Part shown: in pieces, positions 1 to 8,524 of the stretch
Position numbering within the stretch: position 1 is the first letter of the stretch
Layout: each line of letters starts with the position of its first letter
Assembly: GCF_000759675.1 (NCBI RefSeq)
Contig: NZ_BAWM01000114.1
Span: 28,907-92,906 of the forward strand
Origin: Neobacillus niacini
GTDB taxonomy: Bacteria; Bacillota; Bacilli; Bacillales; Cytobacillaceae
Length of the DNA: 64,000 nt
Direction of reading: 5' to 3'
Made by a program: the position numbers and the translations under genes
The notes under the pieces: model-generated
The model's database searches: none
What the model saw: the letters and a program-made list of their open reading frames with translations, nothing else
Told to the model about the DNA's origin: nothing

Positions 1-683
1 TTCCCAAAGTGGGCAAAGAAATTGAAATATTCAGTCTTTTCTTTCGCTACAGCTGCCGCCTTGATCGCATCGAATCCATTGGAAAAATATAATGCTGCAC
101 CCAATGTAATTAAAAGACCTAATATAATAAATCCAAATTGCAGCATCTCAGTAAAAACAACCGCACGAAACCCGCCAATTGTTGCGTACACGATACAAAT
201 AGCTACACAAATAACTAAGGTGAGACCATAACTAATTCCGAAAATGCTAGAAAAAAAGTTACTTATTGCAACCATTTGTGAAGCTCCCCAGGTTATCATA
301 TACCAAACAATAAGAACGGAAAGCAAGGCTCCACTCGTTTTATTATATCGTTTTTCCATAATTCCAGATTGTGACATTGAACCGACTCTTCTTATAGCTT
401 TGGCAAAAATCATCAATGCCAGAACGGCGAGCACTGAAGGGGACCCAATTATCCACCATGCACTAATCCCTTCTTCAAATGCTTGGTCGATGGAAATAAG
501 TGCGGAGTTCCCTCCAAACCAAGAGGCTACAAAGGTAAGAGCTAAAGCCCAATGCGGAAAATTCCTTCCTGCTAAGAAAAAATCTTCCTTTGTTTCATTC
601 TTGGTTTTCCATAAACTCATGACTAACAGCGCCGCAAAATAGATTAGTAAACTAACAATTGCCCATATTTTATATGCTTCCAA
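1..683 (-). CDS. sodium:solute symporter (SSS family), C-terminus off the left edge
   Basis: Partial membrane transporter of the sodium:solute symporter family; the reading frame stays open to base 1. The start is a TTG at 681-683 with a strong GAGGAGGA ribosome site a few bases upstream, so an ATG-only search misses it. The visible 227 residues begin MEAYKIWAIVSLLIYF and include the family-typical segment FFLAGRNFPHWALALTF followed by WFGG, then several hydrophobic helices. It is the last visible gene of the sigma-54-controlled operon with the dehydrogenase, aminotransferase and urocanase-like genes, 15 bp behind the dehydrogenase stop, so it probably imports the substrate of that pathway (inference). 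The substrate cannot be read from the sequence. Confidence 0.85.
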   Translation of the reverse strand, partial: MEAYKIWAIVSLLIYFAALLVMSLWKTKNETKEDFFLAGRNFPHWALALTFVASWFGGNSALISIDQAFEEGISAWWIIGSPSVLAVLALMIFAKAIRRVGSMSQSGIMEKRYNKTSGALLSVLIVWYMITWGASQMVAISNFFSSIFGISYGLTLVICVAICIVYATIGGFRAVVFTEMLQFGFIILGLLITLGAALYFSNGFDAIKAAAVAKEKTEYFNFFAHFG

Positions 684-698
684 TTTATTTCCTCCTCA

Positions 699-1703
699 TT
701 ATTTGGTAGAAGCATGGCCGTCAAAAAGTTCACTTAGATTAACCACATTTGAAAGGGAGTTCCCTTTTACCCCATCTAAAATATGTTGGCAAGTTCGTTT
801 TCTCAGTTCATCAACTGAACTTTCAGAAATATAGGAAGCATGTGGAGTAATTAGCAATTCTGACATATTTAAAAGAGGATAATCGGCATTCGGTGGTTCT
901 TGTTTCAATACATCAAGACCTGCACCACCTAAATGACCTGATTCTAGCAGACTTAATAAGTCATCTTCATTGATAACTCCCCCTCGGCAGGTGTTAACAA
1001 TAAACGCTCCTTTAGGCATCAGTTTCATATTTTCAAGGTTTAGGATATTTTCAGTTTCTGGGGTTAAAGGGATGTGCAAACTGAGCAAATTTGACTGCTG
1101 TATTAATTGCTCCCTTGATACCGGGACCACTCCATACTCTGCAAATTCTTCCCTGTGTACATATTTATCGTGGGCAATCAGCCTTGGGCCAAATGATCTC
1201 AATTTATAGGCGACTGCACGGGCAATCCGACCAAATCCTAATAATCCAATGGTCATATCCTTAATACGCTTAATCGGCATTGTATCCAGTGCGTCCCAAT
1301 GACCATTTCTAACCTGATTGCCATAACTTTTAATCCTCCTTACAACTGCTAATACCAGTGCAACTGTATGATCGGACACCTCCTCGATACAATAATCCGG
1401 GACATTACATACAGGAATGCCTTTTCGATTTGCTGCAGTTAAGTCGATATGATTGTATCCTACACCATAAGTCGCCATTACTTTACAAGTGTCTAATTGT
1501 GAGATGATCTCCTCTCCACAATTAAAACCAACTTGCACGATAACTCCGTCAGCACATGGAGCATATTCGGGTAAATCCTTCAGTAACGATTTTGAATTTG
1601 TCACTTTTAACGTCATCCCATTATCCCTAAAAATTTCATTCTCCATTTGATGGTTTTTCCATTCATCATCCAAAATCCAAACAATAGGTTTACCGTCCTT
1701 CAT
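699..1703 (-). CDS. D-2-hydroxyacid dehydrogenase (NAD-dependent, CtBP/SerA-like)
   Basis: A 334-residue NAD-dependent 2-hydroxyacid dehydrogenase, expected to interconvert a 2-oxo acid and a D-2-hydroxy acid in the cytosol. The Rossmann signature is GLLGFGRIARAVAYKLRSFG (near residue 155). The catalytic Arg lies in NTCRGG and the catalytic His in LITPHASY, both standard for the family. An AGGAGGGTG ribosome site precedes the ATG. It lies between the aminotransferase and symporter genes in a sigma-54 operon. That context suggests it reduces the oxo acid made by the aminotransferase, for example an imidazolepyruvate-type compound (inference). Automatic annotation would probably call it phosphoglycerate dehydrogenase, but no serine-pathway neighbour or C-terminal ACT domain is present. 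Confidence 0.85.
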   Translation of the reverse strand: MKDGKPIVWILDDEWKNHQMENEIFRDNGMTLKVTNSKSLLKDLPEYAPCADGVIVQVGFNCGEEIISQLDTCKVMATYGVGYNHIDLTAANRKGIPVCNVPDYCIEEVSDHTVALVLAVVRRIKSYGNQVRNGHWDALDTMPIKRIKDMTIGLLGFGRIARAVAYKLRSFGPRLIAHDKYVHREEFAEYGVVPVSREQLIQQSNLLSLHIPLTPETENILNLENMKLMPKGAFIVNTCRGGVINEDDLLSLLESGHLGGAGLDVLKQEPPNADYPLLNMSELLITPHASYISESSVDELRKRTCQHILDGVKGNSLSNVVNLSELFDGHASTK

Positions 1704-1748
1704 TTTTCACCCTCCTTTTTTGAGATATACATTACCTTTATCCAGTAT

Positions 1749-2861
1749 TTATTTTACTGATAGCATTTCTTGCTGTATTTCTTTTAAAGCATTTATTAAA
1801 CTATTGTTTTGGTCAAACGTTCCAATTGTTATACGCGAAAAGGTTTTTAATGACCAAGGTGAACAAGGACGAATTAATATACCCTTTTTCATCAGTTTGT
1901 TAAAAAGAGTTGATACCTCTTGTTTCATATCAACAAATAGGAAATTAGCCTGAGAGTTAATCACAACAAACCCCATTTTTTGTAATTCTATTGTCAATCG
2001 TTCCTTCTCTTCGTATAACTCTAAGAGCATCTTGTTCAAAAATTCAATGTCATCCAAAGCAGCTAACGCTCCAGCAATTGCTATACGATTGACAGAAAAG
2101 GTTTGCTTTACAGCTAACAGTGGTTCAAGATAGGCTTCGGATGAAACAGCATAACCAATCCTCACACCCGCTAATCCATAAAACTTGGAAAATGTTCTAA
2201 TTGTGATAACCGGATATCCCTTTTTGACAAAATCAATTCCTGAACGGTAGCCATTGATTGAAATGTACTCTGCATAGGCTTCGTCAAGTATCACTAAGAC
2301 ACCGTCAGGCACTTGATTTAGAAAAGATTCTAATTCATCATTTTTGACTACTGTTCCGGTAGGATTGTTAGGATTACAAATAAAAATTAATTTCGTTTTG
2401 CTAGTTATCGCATTTAGAATTCCATTAAGATCTGCTTCAAAATCTTTATTTAAAGGAATCTCGATTGGTATTCCGCCCATGAGTAATGTAATCTCTCGGT
2501 AACTTGTAAAAGTAGGCTTGCAATAAATCACTTCATCTCCCGAATTGATATAAGCGTTGCCAATTAAAGTAATAATGTGATCTGCTCCATTAGCAACGAT
2601 TATTTTATCTGCAGAAACATCATACTTTACTCCTAATTTTTCTCGGAGCTCCCGGCAAGAAGGTTCAGGGTATAACCAACTATCCTTTAATGCTTCTGAC
2701 ATTGCCCTCAAAGCTACAGGGGACGGTCCAATCGGGTTCTCATTGGAAGCAAGACGAATGACTTCATCTAATCCTAATTCCCGCCTTACATCTTCAATAG
2801 GCTTACCAGGAACATATGGGGTTAAATATTTCACCTCATTACGCCACATTTTTTTTGTCAT
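1749..2861 (-). CDS. histidinol-phosphate aminotransferase-like PLP enzyme
   Basis: Class I/II fold-type I PLP aminotransferase of the HisC group, 370 residues from the ATG at 2861, which has AGAAGGGA upstream; the frame stays open upstream but without a ribosome site. Visible landmarks are LASNENPIGPSP near the N-terminus, the PNNPTGT substrate-binding motif, DEAYAEY, and the PLP lysine in TFSKFYGLAG. No his biosynthesis gene is nearby. It is instead cotranscribed with a urocanase homologue, a hydroxyacid dehydrogenase and a symporter, so a catabolic transamination of histidine or a histidine derivative is more likely than histidine synthesis (inference). The 134 bp gap to the upstream urocanase gene shows no obvious terminator. 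Confidence 0.85.
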   Translation of the reverse strand: MTKKMWRNEVKYLTPYVPGKPIEDVRRELGLDEVIRLASNENPIGPSPVALRAMSEALKDSWLYPEPSCRELREKLGVKYDVSADKIIVANGADHIITLIGNAYINSGDEVIYCKPTFTSYREITLLMGGIPIEIPLNKDFEADLNGILNAITSKTKLIFICNPNNPTGTVVKNDELESFLNQVPDGVLVILDEAYAEYISINGYRSGIDFVKKGYPVITIRTFSKFYGLAGVRIGYAVSSEAYLEPLLAVKQTFSVNRIAIAGALAALDDIEFLNKMLLELYEEKERLTIELQKMGFVVINSQANFLFVDMKQEVSTLFNKLMKKGILIRPCSPWSLKTFSRITIGTFDQNNSLINALKEIQQEMLSVK

Positions 2862-2995
2862 TGTACTGTTCCCTTCTTCTATTATTGGCTTTTTTATTAC
2901 TAGAAAGGGCACTCTGCTTAATTTTATTGAAAAGCACAAGTGCCTCCATATGTTTAAAAAAGCTGTTTTTATACTTACTTACTTAATTCTTAAAC

Positions 2996-4717
2996 TTAAG
3001 ATCTCACGTTTTCTTTTTCTAAATCTTTGGGACCAAATGTTGCTTTTGGAGACCACCACAGAGGTATTTTAATACTCTCTTTTGTCATTTTTCCTTTTCC
3101 ATTTGCTACATCACGAGCTGTTTCATAGCCAGCTTGTGCATGGCGCACAACACCGATACCTGAGTCTACAGTCATCGCCACTTCGAGTCTCATATCAGAC
3201 TCTGCTGTACCATCTGCAACCATAGTTACACCTGTATGCACGGCTTCTCCCATAGAATAGTTTGCTTGTAAGGCAATAAGGTCACACATGCCTACTGCAT
3301 TCAAAAGTCCGTTCAGTACTGGCCAATCAGAAATTAAATCTCCGCCATCTTTCATATTTTCTGATTCAAAGGTCGGATTAACAATTGAACCTGAATCAAG
3401 GTTATCACGTGAAAACGCCACTGGTCCTGCTAGTTCTCCGCGTCGAATCATGTCATTGACTTCGAGGGCAAATTCCTTACGTTGACCAAATCCCATATAA
3501 CAAATCCGTGCTGGTAAGGCTTCAATCGGAATATGCTTCTTCGCCAGTTTAATCCAGCGAGTAACAAGAAGGTCGTCACTGAACTTTTCTAAAATCATAT
3601 CATCAATTTTTCTTAAGTCCTCAGGGTCACCAGATAAGCATACCCAGCGGAAAGGTCCGCGGCCTTCACAGAAGAGTGGACGAATGTATTCCGCTACGAA
3701 TCCTGGCAAACGTTTTGCTTCTTTTCCGTCCATTCCGGCATCAATACACTCTTTACGAATACTCGTTCCATATTCAAATGACTTGACACCAAGGTCCAAA
3801 AACTTTATCAGTGCTTTTAACTCTCGAACCATAGTAGCACGTGCTTCTTTTAAGTAAAGTTCTCGATTCGTTTCTCGAAGATGTTCTGCTTCTACCACTG
3901 TATACCCAGATGGCAGGTAGGAAATCGGATCATGTGCAGGAGTCATGGAGGTCGAAATATCTGGAAGGAACCCTTTTTGGATAACTTCTTCAAACACATC
4001 CGCTGCATTGCCTACTATTGCTACCCCTAGTGGTTTTCCTTCTGCAGCATATTGTTTTGCCATTTGGATGGCTTCATCTAACGAATCTGCTAAACAATCA
4101 ATAAATCCTTTCTCAATCCTTCTTTTAATGATCTCAACATTAGAGTCGCAAAGAATTGCAACACCACCATGCATGGTCATAGCTCTTGTCTGATTTCCTC
4201 CCATTCCCCCAGCCCCGGCAGTTACCAGGATTTTTCCAACAAGTGAATCATTATAATGAAGGCGGGCAATCGCAGATAGGGTTTCAAAGGTTCCTTGAAT
4301 TACACCCTGTGTGCCAATGTATTCCCATGGAGCGGCTGTATAGTTAGCATACATGGTTAAGTTTTTATCCTGAAGGTCATAGAAAGTAGGCCAATCTGCT
4401 TTCATAATATTTGTATTTGCCATTACAACGGTCGGAGCATATTTGTGTGTTTTAAATACCGCAACAGGCATGCCTGATTGCACAACAAGTGTTTCATTAT
4501 CTTCCAATTCTTTTAATGATTTAACAATTGCGTGGTAGGACTCCCAGTTACGTGCGGCTTTACCAATACCCCCGTAAATAATAAGTTCTTCTGGCTTCTC
4601 TGCATTTTCCATATTATTTTCTAGCATACGTAAAATCGCCTCTTGCCTCCAACCCTTACAACGTAGTTCAGGACCTCTCTGTGCTTTTACTGAATATAGG
4701 ATTTCTGGATTTGTCAT
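2996..4717 (-). CDS. urocanate hydratase family protein (divergent urocanase)
   Basis: A 573-residue member of the urocanase family, which adds water to urocanate using tightly bound NAD+. Conserved features are the N-terminal GPELRCKGW block, GAGGMGGNQTRAM, the EGRGPFRWVCLSGDPEDL block and the cysteine-containing ALPARICYMGFG segment. Two places depart from the canonical enzyme as I remember it: the usual TDQTSAHDP signature reads STSMTPAHDP, and the glycine-rich HHGGGVGMG stretch near residue 480 is replaced by LQANYSMGEAVHTG. This points to a paralogue acting on a modified urocanate (thio- or methyl-urocanate hydratases are known) rather than standard HutU (inference). An AAGGAGG site precedes the ATG, and the gene is first behind a sigma-54 promoter. 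No hutH, hutI or hutG gene is visible. Confidence 0.85.
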   Translation of the reverse strand: MTNPEILYSVKAQRGPELRCKGWRQEAILRMLENNMENAEKPEELIIYGGIGKAARNWESYHAIVKSLKELEDNETLVVQSGMPVAVFKTHKYAPTVVMANTNIMKADWPTFYDLQDKNLTMYANYTAAPWEYIGTQGVIQGTFETLSAIARLHYNDSLVGKILVTAGAGGMGGNQTRAMTMHGGVAILCDSNVEIIKRRIEKGFIDCLADSLDEAIQMAKQYAAEGKPLGVAIVGNAADVFEEVIQKGFLPDISTSMTPAHDPISYLPSGYTVVEAEHLRETNRELYLKEARATMVRELKALIKFLDLGVKSFEYGTSIRKECIDAGMDGKEAKRLPGFVAEYIRPLFCEGRGPFRWVCLSGDPEDLRKIDDMILEKFSDDLLVTRWIKLAKKHIPIEALPARICYMGFGQRKEFALEVNDMIRRGELAGPVAFSRDNLDSGSIVNPTFESENMKDGGDLISDWPVLNGLLNAVGMCDLIALQANYSMGEAVHTGVTMVADGTAESDMRLEVAMTVDSGIGVVRHAQAGYETARDVANGKGKMTKESIKIPLWWSPKATFGPKDLEKENVRS

Positions 4718-4756
4718 TAACTATTTCCTCCTTAATTAGTTTTACATTTATATATA

Positions 4757-4773
4757 TTGCAAGTAATGTGCCA
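4757..4773 (-). promoter_or_regulatory. sigma-54 (-24/-12) promoter of the urocanase-like operon
   Basis: Read on the minus strand the sequence is TGGCAC-ATTAC-TTGC, an exact match to the sigma-54 consensus TGGCAC-N5-TTGC. It points at the urocanase-like gene and lies 40 bp upstream of its start codon. A divergent gene encodes an activator with the GAFTGA loop that contacts sigma-54, which supports the call independently. Confidence 0.88.
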
Positions 4774-4892
4774 TACTGTTTAAAAGAGGGAAAGTTAATA
4801 AAATTTAGTTTTTTAAGGGGTGTAATAAGGTGGTTGGTTATCCACTTCTGTTCCTTTTATAGTGAACTATGCAGAAAATTTTGGCATCAATT

Positions 4893-4908
4893 CTTACTAT
4901 TTAGTAAG
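4893..4908. promoter_or_regulatory. inverted repeat, candidate activator binding site
   Basis: Perfect inverted repeat CTTACTA-TT-TAGTAAG located about 120-135 bp upstream of the -24/-12 promoter. That is the usual distance for enhancer-like sites bound by sigma-54 activators. That the neighbouring activator binds it is inference. Confidence 0.5.
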
Positions 4909-5036
4909 TTTGTAGCAGAAAGAATAACTAAATTATTAAAAACTAGCATGCAGATAAAATTTGCGCAGAATATTCCAATTATTCAAACAAAATAGTATAC
5001 TTAAAATAAATAAATGAATGTGGCAGGAGGTTTGAG

Positions 5037-6749
5037 ATGATAGGAACAGCTATCTGTTCATTAATTAGGAGTTTTACTGATGGGGTCATCATGCTTAATA
5101 GTAATTTGAAGGTCCACTGTTATGAAACGGAAAAGATTGGTATAAAAGTAATAAACGGAAAACATATTGCCGAGTTTTTCCCTTCTGTTCCTGATGAATT
5201 TTTGGATAATAAAACTTTTACATTAACCATAAATCAACGAAAACTTTTCGTTACAGTAAAAATCCTTCCTGCAGATGATAACTACATAATTCTTTGCATA
5301 GAAGATGTTTCTGATTTAATAAATAATTCTAAAATGAGATTATACTGCCTCGAAAAAATTATAGAATCACTAGACGAAGGGGTGATGATGAGTAATGAAG
5401 ATGGGGTAATAAGCTTATATAATCTCGCACAGGAAAAAATGGAAGGATTAAATCGGCAAGCGATTATTGGAAAACACCTATGGGATGCATACAATTATGA
5501 TAATCATCAAAAGTCTGAGCACCGGCACACTTTTAAGACTGGTAAGCCTATTTTTTCTAGATATAAGGCACATTCAACAATTAATGGGGTTCCGAAATAC
5601 GTGAATTACAATACCTACCCTATTCAAAAGGATAATGAAACGATTGCCGTTTTTTCATTAAGTACAAATGAATCACGGCTAAAAGATATGCTCTATCAGA
5701 CAATTGAACAAAAAAGAAAAATAACTGAGGTAAACCATAAAGATATCGATAGAAAAAATGGTACTAATTTTACCTTTGAAGATATAAAAGGTCAAAGCCT
5801 AGTACTGCAAAACTTAATAAAAGAGGCACAAAACATAGCAATTCATAACACTGACGTTTTAATAGTGGGAGAGACAGGTACTGGCAAAGAATTATTTGCA
5901 CAAAGTATTCACAATCATAGTCCAAATGCTAAAAGTCCTTTTATTGCAATTAATTGTGCAGCTATCCCAGAAACACTGCTTGAAAGCACTTTATTTGGAA
6001 CTGTAAAAGGTGCTTTTACAGGTGCAACAAACCAGGTTGGACTTTTTGAACATGCTAAAGATGGCACACTTTTTTTAGATGAAATTAATTCTATGCCGAT
6101 TACATTACAATCTAAGCTGATGCGGGTTTTACAGGAACGTTTAGTCAGAAGGGTCGGCTCCAATGAAGTAACTTCTGTTACGTGCAGGGTCATAAGTGCA
6201 TCAAATGAAGATCCTGAAAAGTTAATATCAGAAGGAAAAATGCGGGTTGATTTATTTTATAGAATTGCCCGTACGAGTCTATTTATCCCGCCTTTAAGAG
6301 AACGGGCAGAAGATATTCACTTTTTTATAGATTATTTCATAAATAAATTCAAAAATAAATTCAATAAATCTACTCCCCATTTTTCAAAACACATACTTAA
6401 ATCTCTTCTACAATATCATTGGCCTGGTAATACACGAGAACTGGAACATTCAATTGAAAATGTTATCATTAGGGTAAGTGAAAACGATGAAGCCATTGAA
6501 CTTGAGCACCTTCCCTCGTATATAAGAAGAAAACTTTATTCTGACACTAAGGATGCAGATAGAAATAATAAAAAGAATGAGAAGCAGCCTTTGAAGTCTA
6601 TGTTTTCTAACTCCCAAGAGCATTTTATATTAAAAACTCTCGAACAAACCGATTGGAATATTTCAAAAGCTGCTCGAAAGCTTGGCATTACACGGCAAAG
6701 TCTGCAATATCATATTAAAAAGTATGGCATGGTCAAAACAAATAATTAA
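5037..6749 (+). CDS. sigma-54-dependent transcriptional activator (PAS, AAA+, Fis-type HTH)
   Basis: A 570-residue activator of the RocR/AcoR-like class. An N-terminal sensory part contains a PAS-like domain (about residues 100-210, with SLDEGVMMSNEDGVISLYN). The AAA+ domain follows, with Walker A GETGTGKE near residue 281, the sigma-54 contact loop GAFTGA at about 325-330 and Walker B GTLFLDEI. The C-terminal Fis-type helix-turn-helix is NISKAARKLGITRQSLQYH. The start ATG has AGGAGG seven bases upstream. It is transcribed divergently from an operon with a perfect sigma-54 promoter, so it very likely activates that operon when its sensory domain binds a small molecule, perhaps the imidazole substrate (inference). 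There is no receiver domain, so it is not a two-component response regulator. Confidence 0.93.
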   Translation: MIGTAICSLIRSFTDGVIMLNSNLKVHCYETEKIGIKVINGKHIAEFFPSVPDEFLDNKTFTLTINQRKLFVTVKILPADDNYIILCIEDVSDLINNSKMRLYCLEKIIESLDEGVMMSNEDGVISLYNLAQEKMEGLNRQAIIGKHLWDAYNYDNHQKSEHRHTFKTGKPIFSRYKAHSTINGVPKYVNYNTYPIQKDNETIAVFSLSTNESRLKDMLYQTIEQKRKITEVNHKDIDRKNGTNFTFEDIKGQSLVLQNLIKEAQNIAIHNTDVLIVGETGTGKELFAQSIHNHSPNAKSPFIAINCAAIPETLLESTLFGTVKGAFTGATNQVGLFEHAKDGTLFLDEINSMPITLQSKLMRVLQERLVRRVGSNEVTSVTCRVISASNEDPEKLISEGKMRVDLFYRIARTSLFIPPLRERAEDIHFFIDYFINKFKNKFNKSTPHFSKHILKSLLQYHWPGNTRELEHSIENVIIRVSENDEAIELEHLPSYIRRKLYSDTKDADRNNKKNEKQPLKSMFSNSQEHFILKTLEQTDWNISKAARKLGITRQSLQYHIKKYGMVKTNN

Positions 6750-6780
6750 ATATTAATGGATATTTGATTTAAGCAAAAAA

Positions 6781-6820
6781 GGTATATTCTCCTCTCGAAT
6801 TGAGGGAATATACCTTTTTT
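6781..6820. terminator. Rho-independent terminator, probably bidirectional
   Basis: Stem GGTATATTC / GAATATACC around a GC-containing loop, followed by T6 on the plus strand and preceded by A6. It can end both the activator gene and the convergent carboxypeptidase gene. Confidence 0.8.
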
Positions 6821-6859
6821 GCTCGACAGAATACATGAATATCCAAAAAAAGCACAAAA

Positions 6860-8317
6860 TTAGTAATTAGATAATATTGTTACCATTTTATCTTCGATTC
6901 TTTTTCCCAGCTTATCTTCCATTAAATTATTCAGCATAATGGAGAAGATTAATATTTGTCCGCTTTTAGTTTTAACGTAGCCTGAAATTGTGCTAACTGT
7001 AGAGATGGTTCCAGTTTTTGCGAGTACCTTCCCTTTTACATCAGGTCCTTTCATCCGATTTCGTAAGGTGCCTCCTGCCATTTTTTCACTTTCACCTGCG
7101 ACCGGTAGTGAATGAAGAAAAGCAGAGAACCACTTTTGCTGCTGAACTGTATATAACAATTGAGATAGTTGAGAAGCCGGGACTAAATTAATATGCGATA
7201 TTCCAGAGCCATCCCTTAGCACCAAAGTTTTCGTATTGATTCCGAATTTAGGTAACTCCGCTTCCATAACCTCTAAACCCTTTTCCCAGCTACCTTCCCC
7301 TTTTACCACTTTACCCATTTCTTTAATCAAGGTTTCTGCGTGACCATTGTTGCTTAGTTTCATAAACGGGACGAGTAGCTCAGAAAGCTTTATCGAGCTA
7401 TGAGTATGTAGGTTCCTTGCATTATCTGGCGTTGGTCCCGTTTTTATTTTTCCTAAAACTTGAATACCTTGTTCTGTTAGTGATTGCTTAAAAAGGGCTA
7501 AAGCATATCTTGTCGGTTCCCAGACACCAATCCATTCCTTTTCAGGCTTGGATTTAACAGGTAGAGTGCCCGTTATTGTAATCGTGTTTTTAGCGTGCTC
7601 CCGCTCAAAAGTAAGTTTCTTTTTTCCATCTTCAGTAACCGTTTCGGTTTGATTGATGATTTTTACAAAATCAGTATTGGGAGTTACAGTTACGTCCACC
7701 TTATCGCCTTTGTCGGTCCCTGGTTTCACTTCAAGCAAAATAGAACCAGAATCATAGTCTTTTGTTGGTGATGCTGTTAGTGCGGAAATTTGCGCACCAT
7801 AGTAGGTTTGTTCATCACTCCACGGTAAATCTACCGAATAGCGGACATCATCATACCACGTATCATCGCCAATTAAATTGCCGGTGATCCTTTTTATGCC
7901 CAGTTTCTTTATTTCCGAAGCCATTTTGTCGAAGTCTTCTTTTAGGAGTGTTGGGTCTCCCTTCCCTTTTAAATATAGATTCCCTTGGAGCGTTTTCTTT
8001 TTCACTTCCCCATTTGCGAGAACCTCAGTTATAAAGGTATAGTCTTCACCTAAAACAGCTAACGCTGCTGCAGCCGTTAAAAGTTTCATATTCGAAGCAG
8101 GTCGCAGGCGGACATCTCCTAAATGATCATAAATGACTTCACCGGTGGTGGCCGAACGTATGCTGACTCCAGCAATAGCCCCTTGTAAATGCGGTTCTTC
8201 ATTTAATAACTGATTTAACTGCTGGGTTAGATTATCATCTGCCAATACTGGATGTGTTTGTGGTAATAATGCAGCTATAAAAATAATAAAAATGATTAAA
8301 TTCCATCTTTTCAGCAA
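6860..8317 (-). CDS. dacB: D-alanyl-D-alanine carboxypeptidase/endopeptidase (peptidase S13, PBP4 type)
   Basis: Exported low-molecular-weight penicillin-binding protein of family S13, 485 residues. It trims the terminal D-Ala of peptidoglycan stem peptides or cleaves cross-links. A signal peptide covers about residues 1-26 (ending HPVLA-DD). The three active-site boxes are S75-N-M-K78, SNNGHAE (the SxN box) and AKTGTIST (the KTG box). The start is a TTG with only a weak ribosome site (GGAAATGG), so the exact start is less sure; the nearby ATG is in another frame and stops early. It has its own terminator and no operon partners. Confidence 0.9.
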   Translation of the reverse strand: MLKRWNLIIFIIFIAALLPQTHPVLADDNLTQQLNQLLNEEPHLQGAIAGVSIRSATTGEVIYDHLGDVRLRPASNMKLLTAAAALAVLGEDYTFITEVLANGEVKKKTLQGNLYLKGKGDPTLLKEDFDKMASEIKKLGIKRITGNLIGDDTWYDDVRYSVDLPWSDEQTYYGAQISALTASPTKDYDSGSILLEVKPGTDKGDKVDVTVTPNTDFVKIINQTETVTEDGKKKLTFEREHAKNTITITGTLPVKSKPEKEWIGVWEPTRYALALFKQSLTEQGIQVLGKIKTGPTPDNARNLHTHSSIKLSELLVPFMKLSNNGHAETLIKEMGKVVKGEGSWEKGLEVMEAELPKFGINTKTLVLRDGSGISHINLVPASQLSQLLYTVQQQKWFSAFLHSLPVAGESEKMAGGTLRNRMKGPDVKGKVLAKTGTISTVSTISGYVKTKSGQILIFSIMLNNLMEDKLGKRIEDKMVTILSNY

Positions 8318-8424
8318 AATCCATTTCCAACTTTCTCTTTTTTCATAAAGTCTTTCCTAAAAAACAAACTTTCTTCCTTTTTCGGGGAAAAAACTTAATT
8401 TTAAACTAAATTATTTTCGTGAAA

Positions 8425-8503
8425 ATAAATATATCAGCGATGCTGGACCATATATCAGCGTTAAATCATTTTTATCAGCGTTAATCCAAATATATCCGCA
8501 ATG
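8425..8503. repeat. cluster of short TATCAGCG-like repeats
   Basis: Between the carboxypeptidase and the GH18 gene, TATCAGCG occurs three times, with a fourth variant TATCCGCA, at irregular spacings of about 20-30 bp. This is the only short repeat of this kind noticed in the window. Its function is unknown. Confidence 0.5.
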
Positions 8504-8524
8504 CCCCCCAAAACACCATTGACC

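Larger units (their letters stand above)
4718..5036. promoter_or_regulatory. divergent control region between the urocanase operon and its activator
   Basis: The 319 bp between the divergent urocanase-like and activator genes holds the -24/-12 promoter at 4757-4773 and the inverted repeat at 4893-4908. The rest is AT-rich with no small coding frame that I can support. The activator gene has its own AGGAGG site at its 3' end. Confidence 0.6.

Noticed and set aside
1749..2861. Histidine biosynthesis locus suggested by the HisC-like protein
   Set aside because: No other his gene is present, and the operon contains urocanase and a symporter, pointing to catabolism.
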